This document shows, piece after piece, positions 13,301-24,133 of a stretch of DNA of 64,000 nt. Source of the DNA: Aquilaria yunnanensis (Eukaryota > Streptophyta > Magnoliopsida > Malvales > Thymelaeaceae); contig CM077594.1 of NCBI GenBank assembly GCA_039654915.1, positions 88,178,893-88,242,892 of the forward strand, written 5' to 3'. Under the pieces are notes generated by a model. That model saw only the letters and a program-made list of their open reading frames with translations, was not told the DNA's origin and did no database searches. The position numbers were made by a program, and so were the translations under genes. Position 1 is the first letter of the stretch; every line of letters starts with the position of its first letter.

Positions 13301-16300
13301 AGCTGACTTTCTAACCAAACCTTGTGCATCTTCTCAGGTGGCAAGTAGAAAATTGATAGAGGATCTAGACTTTAGGAGTCATGTCTCTATGTATGATGTA
13401 CTTGAAGTTCTAAAATTATGGAGATCCCAAACCTTTTTCAGGGCCAGGTATCATTATCGTATTAGTATACATTATTTGCCTTAGACATTTGCTATGTTTT
13501 CATTTCTCAGTTTCTCAATTAATACTTATCTATTTGGTGTGTCAGTATTGCACAGATGTCTAGATTGTACTCATTTATTTGGAGTGAGATTCACACTGTG
13601 AAGCAGACAAATATAATAGATTTTTATTCAGTGCCCTTTATATTTGTTCCTTACAAGTCTGGTTCTGGGCCTGAGGATGTTGTTGGAGGTGCTTTCTTAT
13701 CTGCCAAGGAAGTGTATTGGCACGACTCAACTGGCACCACTGAATGTATGCAGGCAAGACATAACTTTGCTGCAGCTGCTGTAAGTCAGCATCCTTTAGA
13801 CAGGTCCTTGTGCAATGTTTATCCAGGTCTGCGTGCATTTTTTGTTAGAGAGTGTGGAGTACCAGAGCAGCCTTCTTTCCATGATTATCTTCAGATGATA
13901 TCACAACTGTCAGCTATTGCTTTGCCTTCACAAGCTGCTGATTCTGTAAGTGACAGAAAAAAATTTTAATTTGTGCTTTCTAGGAATTTTCTGTGACTTG
14001 AATGTTTAAATGTTCCTTTGATGTTCCAGGTTTTTCAAGTTTTTCTGAAGTGGGCTGAAGGACTCAAATCTGGTGTACTTGGTTCAGAGGATATAACTCG
14101 CATAAGGGAGTATCTTACTAAACAGGAGTTTACCGTGCTTCCCACTCTGGTAGACAAGTGGGCCTCACTGCACCCATCCTTTGGTCTTGTATGCTGGTGT
14201 GACAACAAAAAGTTGAGGAAGGAATTTAAAAATTTGGATACTATTGATTTTCTATACTTTGGCAATCTTGACAAACACAAACAAGAGTTGCTTAATACTA
14301 AGGTTTCTGCATTGCTACAAGCCCTTGGGGTACCAGTTCTCTCAGATGTAAGTTCTCTCTCATCTTTAACTACTCCCTTGGTCCCACATTCTTGGCAACA
14401 TTTACTATTTTGGGTTGTTCCAAATCTTTACAGCAGTTCATTATTTAGTAAGTTACTTTACTATATTACCCTTCAAACCATCATTTCAATAATTATCTTT
14501 TCCAGTTTTATTGATTTACGTGCAAAAGTGAAGGGTAAAAGTGGAAACTATACCCAACTTTTTCCTCTAAATCTCTGTGCCAAACCAAAACGTTTCAAAG
14601 AATTTTGGACAGGTAGTTTTTCAGATCTTTCATATTTTTGGGGACCTGTTCTTTGAGTAAAGTTTTGTCTCTTTTTGATTGCTTGAGAATCTGGATGCAT
14701 CCATGTAGAATGTCATATAATTTCCTGTTGATTTTTTTTCCAAACTGATTGTTGTGTTTTTTGGTACATGTTCACTTTTTAATTTACGTGAATGTGTCTT
14801 TCTATGCTATTGTTTTCATGTAGGTGTGGTGTATGTGCCATCCACCTGGCTGGTCTGCTTTTAGATTCCTGTACTTTGGTGGTGGTCTTGTGTGTGTGTG
14901 TGTGTGCGCACGCTTTACCCTATGTTGTTTGCAGTTGCAAAAATGTTTGTGGTTGCTTTTAAAATTTAATAGACCAACTTTTGTGTTTTATTAATATCCA
15001 GCCTCTGTGGACAAGTGTAATTGATGGCTGCCCACTAAAATCCAGTTCCCAAGCAACTTGTTTTGCATCTCTTCCTCTAAGAACTTATGGGTTGAGAACT
15101 GTTCTTCTTTAGTTTTCAAAAAATAATAATAATGACTGCATACTTGATCCTTTTTCTACTTAAAATTAACTGTTTCTTTGCATAAATAGAAGCTATTCTA
15201 CAAGCAACTCATCTTCGTTTTTCTAGTCCAACTCATCCGCATGTCTTTGACATAAAAGTTTAACTACTTGACATGCATTGTGAAGACTTCACCTCAACCA
15301 CCTCCTCCACTCCCAAAAAAAAAAAAAGGGAAAAAAGGATTAAAAAAAAGGAAAAAGTAAAGGAAAAAAAAGGTGCTGCACAAATCCCCTTTCTTTACCC
15401 TGTTACCTCTGCTTTGTTACAGGTGGTCAGTCGTGAAGCAATTTATGATGGAGCTGTCAGTAATGGCTTCAAATCTTCCTTGGTGAACTGGGCTCTTCCT
15501 TTTGCACAACGCTACTTATACAGTGTTCACCCTGAGAAATATCTTCGCATGAAGCATTCTGGGTTTGCTAATATATGTAATATACAAGTTATTGTTGTGG
15601 AGAAGTTGTATTACCAGAATGTCATAAAAAGCTGTGGCATTGCATCCAAGAAGAGAATTGAATCCAGCTGCCTTTTGCAGGTGGGGGTGAATTGTTTCTT
15701 GTTTTTTTAAAGTTGAAGCTGCCAGCTTTGAGCCTTTGATGCTACTTCTATTTTTACTCATGTATATATGTCCTTGTCAGCTGGCTGTATAGTATACATT
15801 TATCAAAATAGCTTCTGTTCAGTAAAAATATCATCCCCTCTACGTCTGAAAGCCAAATATCTATGATGTTTCTTTTCCATTTTTTGGCCTTTAGGGGAGA
15901 TGCTTACTGGTCTCTGCTTTTAAGTTCTCAAGTATTATTCTATTTTTGCATTGTTTTTTACAGGGTAATTGCGGCCACAATTTTCACTTTTTGCCAACTT
16001 ATGTATTATAATTTTTCACCATTGCTTTTACAGGGTGATGTCCTGTATACAACTTCTGGTTCTGATTCTCATGCCTTGTTTCTGGAACTTTCTCGCTTAT
16101 TATTTGATGGCACTCCAGATTTGCACTTTGCAAATTTCCTTCACATGATCACAACCATGGTCGAATCAGGTTCCACTGAGGAGCAGACGGAGTTTTTCAT
16201 TTTGAATAGCCAAAAGATGCCAAAGCTTCCTGCTGATGAATCTGTTTGGCAGCTTTCTTCTTTGCAGTCTTCAGAAGAGGGTAGCGAGATGCCTCAGTCA

Positions 16301-17155
16301 AATTCCCCGTTAGCTTTGACAGATGGGAAAGGTACTTTAAGGCCCAGCAGGAGACAAGAAGTTTCCAGCTGGCCACCTATAGATTGGAAGAGTGCCCCTG
16401 GCTTTGGCGATGCTCGTGCAAATGGGTTTACCAAAACACCTGCTTCTGTTCCAGCATTAAGTGGTGGTTCAGGCGAGGAAACTTTAGATGCTAAGGCAGA
16501 TGTTGGAGATGGTTATGTGGTGGACTCAACTGTACTAATTTTTCCCGAGCCTGAAAATGTGGATTTGCAGCATGACAAGGTCAGCAATCAGACTGATTCC
16601 AATGTGAAAATGATAATTGATTCTGTTGATCTAAGTCTTGCACCCAATCCCACTGAACTTGGTTCATTTGAAGTGAGTGGGAGAGATGAACACAATTTTG
16701 GCTCTGTTTCATCGGGCTTCAGTACACGAGATCAGCTTCACACTGGCACTCCCAGTCAAGTGCAGGCGCTGCTAACTGGCAAACTAGGTGAACTCGCTGC
16801 TTTCAAGTACTATACTGAAACTCTAGGTAGGACAAAGGTGAGATGGGTCAATAAAGATAGTGAAACTGGACTACCCTATGACTTGGTTATTGGAGATGAT
16901 GGAGAATACCAGGAGTTTGTTGAAGTTAAAGCTACTAGGTCTGCAAGGAAGGACTGGTTCAATATATCAACAAGAGAGTGGCAGGTTGCTGCAGAGATGG
17001 GCGAGTCATTCATTATCATTCATGTTTTGTTGTCAAGTGATAAGGAGGCTAGGCTCACATTGTACAGGAACCCTGTTAAACTCTGTCAGCAGGGGAAACT
17101 GCAGTTAGTTGTTTTGATGCCAAAGCAGCGTAATGATTTCTCCGTCAAATCCTAA
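1380..17155 (+). CDS. NOV: NO VEIN (NOV)-like nuclear protein, 13 exons
   Basis: Exons: 1380-2054, 2160-2497, 2935-3625, 4947-5048, 6059-6227, 6397-8093, 9605-9814, 10836-13082, 13338-13447, 13546-13945, 14030-14347, 15423-15680, 16034-17155. All introns are GT-AG, phases agree throughout, and 8337 nt give about 2778 residues, close to Arabidopsis NOV. The N-terminus is Pro/Asn/Phe-rich. A basic nuclear signal, PKKKRKID, lies near residue 494. A Bergerat-type HATPase, as in sacsin-like proteins, starts near residue 1225 with IQNADDN and continues with GKKGIGFKSVF near 1288. The C-terminal domain (about 2660-2770) is DUF3883, with PYDLVIG and EFVEVKAT. NOV is known as a plant-specific nuclear factor needed for auxin-dependent vascular patterning and cell fate; its biochemical activity is unknown. 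The identity is strong; individual exon edges are inferred from splice consensus and phase. Confidence 0.9.
9073..9077. repeat. TRIM left target-site duplication (TAATT)
   Basis: Five bases immediately before the TRIM, repeated exactly at 9390-9394 after it. They define the insertion boundaries. Confidence 0.9.
9078..9389 (+). mobile_element. TRIM retrotransposon in NOV intron 6
   Basis: Two direct repeats of 112 bp (9078-9189 and 9278-9389) begin TGTT and end AACA and differ at about one position. The left repeat is followed at once by a primer-binding site for initiator Met-tRNA, TGGTATCAGAGC (9190-9201). A purine-rich tract (about 9264-9277) precedes the right repeat. The internal domain is only 88 bp and non-coding. 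A perfect 5-bp target duplication, TAATT, flanks the element (9073-9077 and 9390-9394). This is the textbook layout of a terminal-repeat retrotransposon in miniature, mobilised in trans. Each repeat begins with a short hairpin, GTGGGAAAATCCCAC, and holds a TATATAA box-like motif. It lies in sense orientation to NOV. Confidence 0.93.
14891..14908 (+). repeat. (TG)n microsatellite in NOV intron 11
   Basis: Short run of alternating TG ending in a GCGCACGC stretch, inside the 1075-bp intron 11. No function is indicated. Confidence 0.8.
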
Positions 17156-17915
17156 GCTGGACAATATTTCTCATCTACCGCCCTGGGATCGGTCCAGACA
17201 TTTTTCATTCTGATGCATGATCCTGGCTGCTGTCATGACCAGAATGCAGCTAGCAGCTGAGAGCTGTAATTTCTCACTTATTGGCTGGAGGAGAGCCTCC
17301 TGGGGTGTTCCTTGATACAGTAGTCAGATGAATGTCAGAACTCGTTGACATTGCTTCATGAACAAGACATACAATTGAAGGACAGGTAAGGTCATGGGAG
17401 AGCTTCCTGAGGTAACCTTAGAGGAAATAACCAACCAGAGGGCTGGAGGAAACACTAACTTACGACAGATAGACAATAGGGTGATTATTAGTATTACATT
17501 TATGTCCCAATTTTTTCATTTTAGGTTCCGTTATCATGTTAGTCTGCCATGTTGCATATAGGAAAGCTTAGAGCTTAACACCTTCTGTAACTTTCAGATT
17601 ATAGTAAAGGTTTATTGACACATGCAATTATCGGCTGTTCCTCAGTTCCTGGGCCAATAATTATGTTGAAGAAACCAAACTTTCAGCAACAAGACAGACC
17701 AAGGAGATTATATTAGGAAGCTAGTTCACACTTTATAATTGATTTTCTTGAATCAAAGAACTGTTCCAAGGCAAGGCTTAAATCTCCTACAAATATAGTA
17801 CTAATGAGCAACAGATTCTAATGCATGGTACCTAGTCTAATCTGCCTAGAACGGGGAAGCAACAAGTAAAGCCAAAAGTGAGCTTGTTGGGCACATCAGA
17901 TTAACAACAAATGAA
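17156..17915. other. NOV 3'UTR and intergenic spacer
   Basis: The stretch downstream of the NOV stop codon holds no coding signal. The first several hundred bases probably form the NOV 3'UTR. The far end is the downstream flank of the minus-strand Pumilio pseudogene, so NOV and the pseudogene converge here. Confidence 0.5.
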
Positions 17916-19312
17916 TCAGAAAGTCATGTGTTGGTCGTCCATGGACTTCAAACTGGCCATCTCAAGAAGCACGTTTTTGGCGTACCCAGATCACAACGAC
18001 AAGATATTTTCCAGTTTCTCCAGAAGCTTGAGGTGCCGATGGACAGGACAGGAGATCTGGACTTGCTCACTTGGAGCGCTTTCTTCACCACATAGTTCCC
18101 GTACTGATTCTTGGTGACTTGCACTAGCTCATCGCCCATCAACAGATCGTCCACTGCATAAGCCCACCCCGAGAACTTCAAACACTTCACCACGAAGCTT
18201 CCCATCTTCTGCATTGCCAGGTTCGCGTATTCTCCCATCAGCAGCCTGCATATCTTCTCCGTGATTCTCGGGTGTTCCAGTTCCACAACTTTCTGGAGAA
18301 CGTGATTCCTTGTCAGGTTCTGAGCCAGGAACACGCTGTGGTCCGAAATCTTGTCCAGAAACTCGTCCCTCGCCGGGCCTTTTACGTGTTCGATGAAACC
18401 GTTGAGTGAGGCACACCCCGTTTGGTGCCTGGCCAGTAACCAGTTCTCTCTGTCTGCCCTGTACAGCGAGTCACTCTGCCTCGCAGGCACAAGTTTTCGG
18501 CGCACTTCACCACGACATTGCTCAACCAGTTGTCCTTCATCAGCCAGCAAGACTCGGTGGTGGGTACAGCAACCATGGGAGCCGTCATGTTCCAGCGAAC
18601 CAGCCATTTCATCAGCCTCTGCAGCGACTGTGAACCGTTCTTGTCCATTGATGCCCCCATTCTGGGCTCCCCTTTCTGCTGGGTCAATTTCTGTGCAATC
18701 ATTATCACCGGATTCTGACACAAGAGTGTGATCAGCTTCCACAACACGTAACGCCCGCGCTCGTGGGTCATCAGATCGAGTACAGATCCGACAAGCCCTT
18801 CGAATCAGGCGACCCACGTTAGCTTGTTTACGGCACTCGTACCCCCACGAGACAGAAGAGACCGCAGATTCTGAGAGCCTTCTGCAACTGCTCCATCACA
18901 TAATCGTTCTGCGTGTATATTGCAGGTTTTGGTTCCAGGCCAGAGGATTTCCAATATCAAACCAGATGCTCTGAGCCGTTCAAAAAAAAAAAAACCACAT
19001 GCTCTGCGGGTACAGTGGGGTTGGATTCAGAATTGCCAACCCGCGTTTCTGATTCTTAGTGAAATAAAAAAAAGAACCTTGTTCTTGTAATTGCTGGGTT
19101 CTGGGAACTGAACCCGAGCCTGGAGGAGGATATTTTATCTGAAGAGAAGTAGCGGCGCCATTGCTTTCGAGTTCAACCCTTCCGTTGTTGGTCAGGCCGA
19201 AGTTTGTAAAAAGGAGCTGAAGATTATTGACAGGATTTGGATCCATGAGGTGGAGTGACGAGTTAGGCTTGTTATTGGGAGGGAACGTGGAAGAAGAACC
19301 AGAGCTGTCCAT
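17916..19312 (-). pseudogene. Pumilio/PUF-family RNA-binding protein pseudogene
   Basis: Pieces of a plant Pumilio protein appear on the minus strand in changing frames. The N-terminal part (19312 to about 18980) starts MDSSGSSSTFPPNN and runs into a poly-T tract. A second frame (18771-18500) holds MTHERGRYVLWKLI and DKNGSQSLQRL. A third frame (18480-18070) holds QTGCASLNGFIEH, FLAQNLTRNHVLQKV, MQKMGSFVVKCLKFSG and NQYGNYVVKKAL, which are PUF-repeat signatures. The end (KNVLLEMASLKSM) is in yet another frame. At least three frame changes plus stop codons break the coding sequence, too many for one sequencing error and with no plausible introns at the breaks. PUF proteins bind 3'UTRs and repress mRNAs; this copy should be non-functional. 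The strong residual similarity suggests fairly recent decay. Confidence 0.85.
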
Positions 19313-19646
19313 GAAACTTGAAGAGCAAGGAATTTAAAAAAACAAGAACCAGATGAAGCAAGTAACAGGAAGGAACTGAAAAGGAAATTGCGCAGTATGA
19401 AGAACTAATTATACCAAAAAATAGAGAGAAACAGAAAAGCTTAATTGAATTAGGGCTGGAATGTTCTGAGCTCTAGTAAATTGAAGTACTAAAATAGAGG
19501 GAAAAAAAAGAGTTTTAAGGCCACAATTCGTACAGTGGTCTAGACTAATCATATCCTAAATTATTCTAGGAAATTAGTAGTACTATTTATTTAACTACCC
19601 CCTGCTCCCAGGTTCCGAACAGTGTCCCTTCACCATCCAAGCAACT

Positions 19647-20520
19647 TCACTCACAGGGGAGGCTCCGGCCACCGCCTCCACCGTACTCCATGAATGCCTC
19701 TATGTAATCTCCATCTTTCAATCCAAGCTACAAAAGCAACAACAATTAGCATCAAATCAACTCGATGAAGATCGATCATAAAACAAAGATTTTTGTTCTT
19801 CTGGGTACATGGGAGGAAGGGTAGCTATTACTTGTTTCCCTCTAAATATATGGGCAAATCTTAGAGGCAGGCGCCAGCAAGCAACAGAAAAAAAGATTAT
19901 CGATCATGGAAGGAAATCATACAGCAAACAACAAGAAGAAAGAACCTTCTTTTCTTTTCCATGTGGAGTTGTTGGTTTCTGAGAGCATGAAGCGAGAAGT
20001 GAATTCAGAAAAATGAAATGAAAGAAGATTACTTGTTGGGGACTACTCCCATGAGGGAAACGTTCGCCGTCGATGAGAAATCGAACACCCCGGTAAGGCA
20101 GGATTCTCCTCTCACAATAAGCGATCAGAAGCCTCTTAATGGGTGACCAAGGCTTGATCCTGAAACCCAGCCTGTTACCTTCCTACAACCACCAACCCAA
20201 GATTCAGATACTTATACAGATCAGCCTGGATGAACATGAATAGAGTTTTAATTTGCAGAAAATTACAGAGCACACACGAAAAGTTCAAAACGAAAATAAC
20301 GGAGGTTGATTCAAGCATTGGGAGAAGAAGAAAGTAACAGATCCGTAGCTACTATAGAAAATGTCAAACAAAAAAGAAAACGCAAGATGCACCTTCATGA
20401 GAGGTTTAGTTTGAAGACATAAGAGAGAAGAAGAAGAAGAAGAAGAAGAACCTGGCTTTTTATATAGAGAATGATTTGCTGCTGAGACTCTTGTTCTTCC
20501 AAAGGCCTCTTAGAAGGCAT
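19647..20520 (-). CDS. Atypical SUMO-like protein, 3 exons, 99 aa
   Basis: Exons on the minus strand: 20520-20452 (23 codons), 20182-20033 (50 codons), 19727-19647 (27 codons with TGA). All junctions are GT-AG in phase 0. The protein starts MPSKRPLEEQESQQQ and has a SUMO-type ubiquitin fold: LGFRIKPWSPIKRLLIAYCE, then YRGVRFLIDGERF, then LGLKDGDYIEAFMEYGGGGG. In canonical SUMO the corresponding motifs are the RLLxAYC helix, the RFLxDG strand, the EDGDxIDAM strand and a QTGG end. Here the Gln-Thr before the diglycine is Glu-Tyr, and the Gly run is followed by RSLPCE, which a SUMO protease could remove. It probably acts as a ubiquitin-like modifier or SUMO-like binding module, but conjugation is unproven. 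The coding start is the only suitable ATG, 69 nt before the first donor. Confidence 0.85.
20429..20450 (-). repeat. (TTC)n microsatellite at a splice donor
   Basis: On the minus strand, exon 1 of the SUMO-like gene ends CAG and intron 1 opens GTTCTTCTTC, continuing as a TTC run. The repeat therefore includes part of the 5' splice site. Confidence 0.8.
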
Positions 20521-20708
20521 TTTGCTTCAATGGCTTCCAACTACAGAATCCAGACCGTACCAGACCAAGCCAAGCTTTATTCTTTCTCTCGTTCTCCTTC
20601 TCACTTGTCCTGTCCACTCTCTTTATGAGTCAAATCAGCACTGAGTTTAGGAGGAAAAGCAAGTAAAGAGGTCTCCAATTTCAAAGTTGAAGTACAACTA
20701 CAGTCTAC

Positions 20709-20758
20709 ACTCCTCTCCCTCTCTCGCTCTCTCGCTCTCTTTCTCTCTCTTCTCCTTT
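20709..20758 (-). promoter_or_regulatory. GA/CT-rich tract upstream of the SUMO-like gene
   Basis: A run of CTCTC/GCTCT repeats on the + strand (GAGA on the coding strand) lies about 190-240 bases upstream of the SUMO-like ATG. GA/CT-rich tracts are common in plant core promoters and 5'UTRs. No clear TATA box is seen, so the regulatory role is inferred. Confidence 0.4.
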
Positions 20759-20759
20759 C

Positions 20760-21500
20760 CAAAAACAGGTACCTTGTTGAAGTTGCCTTGGCTTGTTATT
20801 AATGTCCTGCCCTTTCCCCATTTCACCATTTTCATTTTTCAAAAACAAAATATTTTGAAAGCGACAAAACCCTTCCAAACAAAAACTATAAAATGTGTTA
20901 TTTATAGTATTTTTTTACTTCGTTTTTATTTAGAACTAATATTATTTGAAAATTAATACTAAATTAATACTTCATTTGCTTAATAATTATTAGAATGATA
21001 TTTTTTAGAATAATTAATAATATTTTAAAAATACTTTTCAAACTACTTAACATATAATGTTACAAATTATATATAAATATACTAAAATAATCGAATTTTG
21101 AAAAAAACTTCTCTGCCACCCCAAACTCTTAAAAACATTTTTAGTTTAATCTGTGAAATTTATTTTCAGTTATTTTCTCCTTAATTTTGGATTTTCAAAT
21201 TTGAAGAGTGCCCTATAGTTAGTGATTTAAAGCCTGATGCAAATGTTTTTATATGTAACTATTATCCAAGTTGTATATTTGCTGTAACATCCGTGTAAAA
21301 GGAGGTAGGGCAGTAAACTGGGAGAAAATACTAATTTCTGGTTTTATCTATCTACCTAGTGATGTTTTTTTTTTCCCAAAGTAATCATAGGTATGTTTTT
21401 TTTTTCCAAAATAATCATAGGTATATCATTAAGAATTAGACTCAAGGGCTGCAGACAGGCGAGGCACGCTCGTTTGAGTGGTGATGCATTACAATTAATG
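20760..21500. other. AT-rich intergenic stretch
   Basis: No gene seen. A 32-bp unit (T-rich, ending with AATCATAGGTAT) is tandemly duplicated at about 21361-21424. Confidence 0.5.
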
Positions 21501-21503
21501 CTC

Positions 21504-21720
21504 TTAAAAAATATACGAGGCCTTCATTATATCACAAACATATGGAATTATGTGAGAAAATACTAAACTTACATAATCGAGTGAATCTCTTGCAACCACA
21601 CCAATACCAACAAATTTAAGAGAAGCAAACAGGTTAATATTGATAGTTATAAATCTAGTTGAAGGAGTTGACCATTGTGCAGGTTCATTTAAACATGGTG
21701 ACATAAGAAATTAAGAAGAG
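21504..21720 (-). mobile_element. Possible second LINE RNase H fragment
   Basis: The minus strand reads WSTPSTRFITININ followed by GIGVVARDSLDYV, which resembles the start of the RNase H domain in plant LINE polyproteins (W-x-P-P then GIGVVxRDxxG). The fragment is about 65 codons. It lies downstream of the RNase H end of the neighbouring relic, so it belongs to another copy or a rearranged piece. Identification rests on short motifs only. Confidence 0.4.
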
Positions 21721-21869
21721 GCCGTAAAGTTATACCTTCTATGATATGTTAAGGATTTTTAAAAAGTATGCATAATAGCCTTATTAAGAATTAAAAAAAA
21801 AAAAAAAAAAACAGAGCTTCATCCAGGCATCATGGGTAAGGATGCCCTCATTTCATGTGTCTAGTTAAC

Positions 21870-23340
21870 TATTTTGATAAAGATACAAGATTGTGAGCAA
21901 CTGAATTTGCAGATCTGGGAATATGAACAAAATTGCATAAAATGAAAGCGCAAGCGAGATTAATTATATCATTAAGAACCACCACATATGTGTAAAGAGA
22001 CGGCTTCGAGTAATGGCGAAGAGAAGCCATTGTAACTAAGGTGTTAAATATTGTTACCGTTAGATATATTATACTCCAAATTTTTAAGGTATAGCACGTC
22101 GCATACCGTTACCGTTTTCACAAAAATAAATGTTAAAATATTATTTTAAGATGATATAATTTGTTTAATAATTTCTTTTTACACATTTTATATGTATTTT
22201 AACTTTTCTCATCATAATTTTTTAAATATAAATAAAATATATATGATAGAAGATATTCAATTGGGGTAGCATGCACCAGAAATCCAATTGGGAGATATTA
22301 TTCAACACCACAGGGACTTTCAACCTGCTACCATTTATTAAATTTTTATATTAATTAAGAAAACTAACAAAAAAATAAAAGTAAATGTTTGTTTTATGAT
22401 ATGTGTATTATTTATATTTTAATATTTTATATATTTATGATATTTTATATGTAAAATGAAAAAAATATCCACAAAAAATAAAATATTACAATACGTACCA
22501 CGCGGTATTTATTTGTGGTATACCGTATTTTTTTAACAAAATGCATATAAAAAATGAGCGGTATGCTGTATACCATGAAATACTAATGACAAAACGTAAA
22601 AATATTTATATCGCATACCGCGTACCTGTAGTAAATGATATACCGCAGTATTTAACACTATGACTGTAATGTGAGAGTCAAATTGAACAATAATATTCTC
22701 CCATCCACGCGCTCAAGCTTCAAAAGGTTCTTTCCATATTGCCAAAGTCTCCAAACATGTGATATCCCTTATGAACGAAATTGTGCAACTATACCAATAC
22801 TTGCCAAACGATGTGAAGCAAACAAACCATGTATCAACAATGATTAATATAGAGCCTTCTGGAGTTGGTGACCAAGGAACAATAGGGCAAGGCAGCCAGG
22901 CTATAACATCGGATCTCAGCATTTCCCCTTCAGTCCGTAACCAAATTTGGATATTTTGGACCATCTTTGTGACTTTGAGGCATGTTTCATCGAAAAGACA
23001 GTTGTTCCGGTTCCTCCAAACGTGCTAGCCAATGACAAGGAAACAATACCAATTTGATTCAATAAGGGCCCCATGTGTAGTATGGAAAATGTCCCAAATA
23101 TTCGAATTGGCAACTCATAGTTCATGTCGGTCAAACGCTCTAAGCAAGGCTTTGCGTGACTGAGGGAAAAACAATATGTGTTCAATTGATTTGTTACCAA
23201 TACCATATACCGGACATAGGCGATGATTGACAACTCATCGATCGGTACCATAAATTAACACGAGCAGGAAGGTGATCATATATTGCTCTCCACCAGAAAT
23301 TCCTTCAAGCGCCAGAAAACTCACCAACATGATTGCTCGA
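21870..23340 (-). mobile_element. Decayed LINE (RT zinc-binding and RNase H)
   Basis: On the minus strand, degenerate frames resemble the C-terminal part of plant non-LTR retrotransposon polyproteins. Near 23300-23250 the frame reads WWRAIYDHLPARVNLW, near 23230-22980 CPVYGIGNKSIEHI and HVWRNRNNCLF, then an RNase H-like part with ENIIVQFDSHI (about 22690) and CNFVHIPRSANSVAHNL (about 21950-21880). Stop codons and frame changes mark it as dead. The RNase H part is interrupted by a MITE at about 22033-22668. Upstream RT and endonuclease portions are not recognised. Confidence 0.65.
22033..22668. mobile_element. hAT-like MITE inserted in the LINE relic
   Basis: The block is bounded by inverted copies of GTGTTAAATAyTG: GTGTTAAATATTG near 22040 and CAGTATTTAACAC near 22650. 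It is non-coding, AT-rich and rich in copies of GTATACCG/CGGTATAC-like words. It sits exactly where the LINE RNase H frame is broken. The flanks share an imperfect 8-bp word (TTGTAACT-like and CTGTAATG-like), consistent with an old 8-bp hAT target duplication. The exact ends are uncertain by several bases. Confidence 0.5.
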
Positions 23341-23608
23341 TTCAATTGTGCTCGCCCCCATGATGTGAATGTAAAATGCCAAATTGTAAGTGGTAGCTAG
23401 AACGAACTGTTATAGAATCCATATGTTAATTGTTTTATTCCAGTTTATTTTCATTGTACTTTTACAGGGATCTTAACAGTGAATATAAAATTAGGATAGG
23501 AGTCAAACGTAAAATATTTACAGTAGCCTTTAATCAATAACTGTGGAACAATCTTCAAATTTGAAAATCCAAAATTAAGGAGAAATTAAATAACTATAAA
23601 TAAATAAA
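23341..23608. other. AT-rich spacer
   Basis: No gene or recognisable element seen between the LINE relic and the Stowaway-like MITE. Confidence 0.5.
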
Positions 23609-23610
23609 TA

Positions 23611-24131
23611 CTCTCTCTGTCTCATGTCTTTTGCTCAATTTTCATTTTTAGGTAGTTCTATAATTTTTGCACCATTTTCTTTTTAAATAACTTTTTACAC
23701 CCCCATTTACACTTATACCCCTAACTTAATGGAGCTCCGATTTGAGGCATGAGGGACAAGAAAAAGACAAAGAGGGGCTAGATTGAAGCAGAGAGGACAG
23801 TGCAAATGAGGACAGTGAATCGACGCCAACGAATCAAGGCCTGTAAATCAAAGACGGCGAATCAAGGTTGCATTCGAGGAGACGAATCAATGACAGAGCA
23901 GGCTCGGGCAGGACTGTTGAGGTGGGTTCCATCATCGCCTCTCGCCTTTTGCCCTCACCCTCCTCCACCGTCGCCAGCCACAACCTTTATTGAAGATAAT
24001 GCTAAACTAGATCCAGATCAGATTAGAATGAGGAAGGAGAAAGGGCAAAATTGAAAAATGTGTGAGTAACAATAAAATGCCTAAAACTACGTGAAAACTC
24101 AATTGGTGCAAAAGAAGTAGGACGGAGGGAG
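23611..24131. mobile_element. Stowaway/mariner-like MITE
   Basis: The left end reads CTCTCTCTGTCTCATGTC and the right end, reverse-complemented, CTCCCTCCGTCCTACTTC. Both continue with TTTTGC...CAATT. TA flanks both sides (23609-23610 and 24132-24133), the target duplication of Tc1/mariner MITEs. At 521 bp it is longer than usual, and the interior contains an 84-codon open frame that looks fortuitous. Confidence 0.7.
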
Positions 24132-24133
24132 TA

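Noticed and set aside
13268..13337. Alternative acceptor at 13267 for NOV exon 9
   Set aside because: Using it puts the frame out of phase and meets a stop within about 13 codons. The acceptor at 13337 keeps phase and joins VVPK to VASRKLIEDLDF.
14348..14656. Extension of the NOV frame past exon 11
   Set aside because: Runs into intron 11 after a good GTAAGT donor; exon 12 restores the protein in phase.
18351..18731. Plus-strand open frames across the Pumilio region
   Set aside because: The minus strand shows PUF repeats; the plus-strand frames have no family signal.
22759..23028. 89-codon plus-strand open frame
   Set aside because: Opposite strand of the LINE relic; minus-strand motifs explain the sequence.
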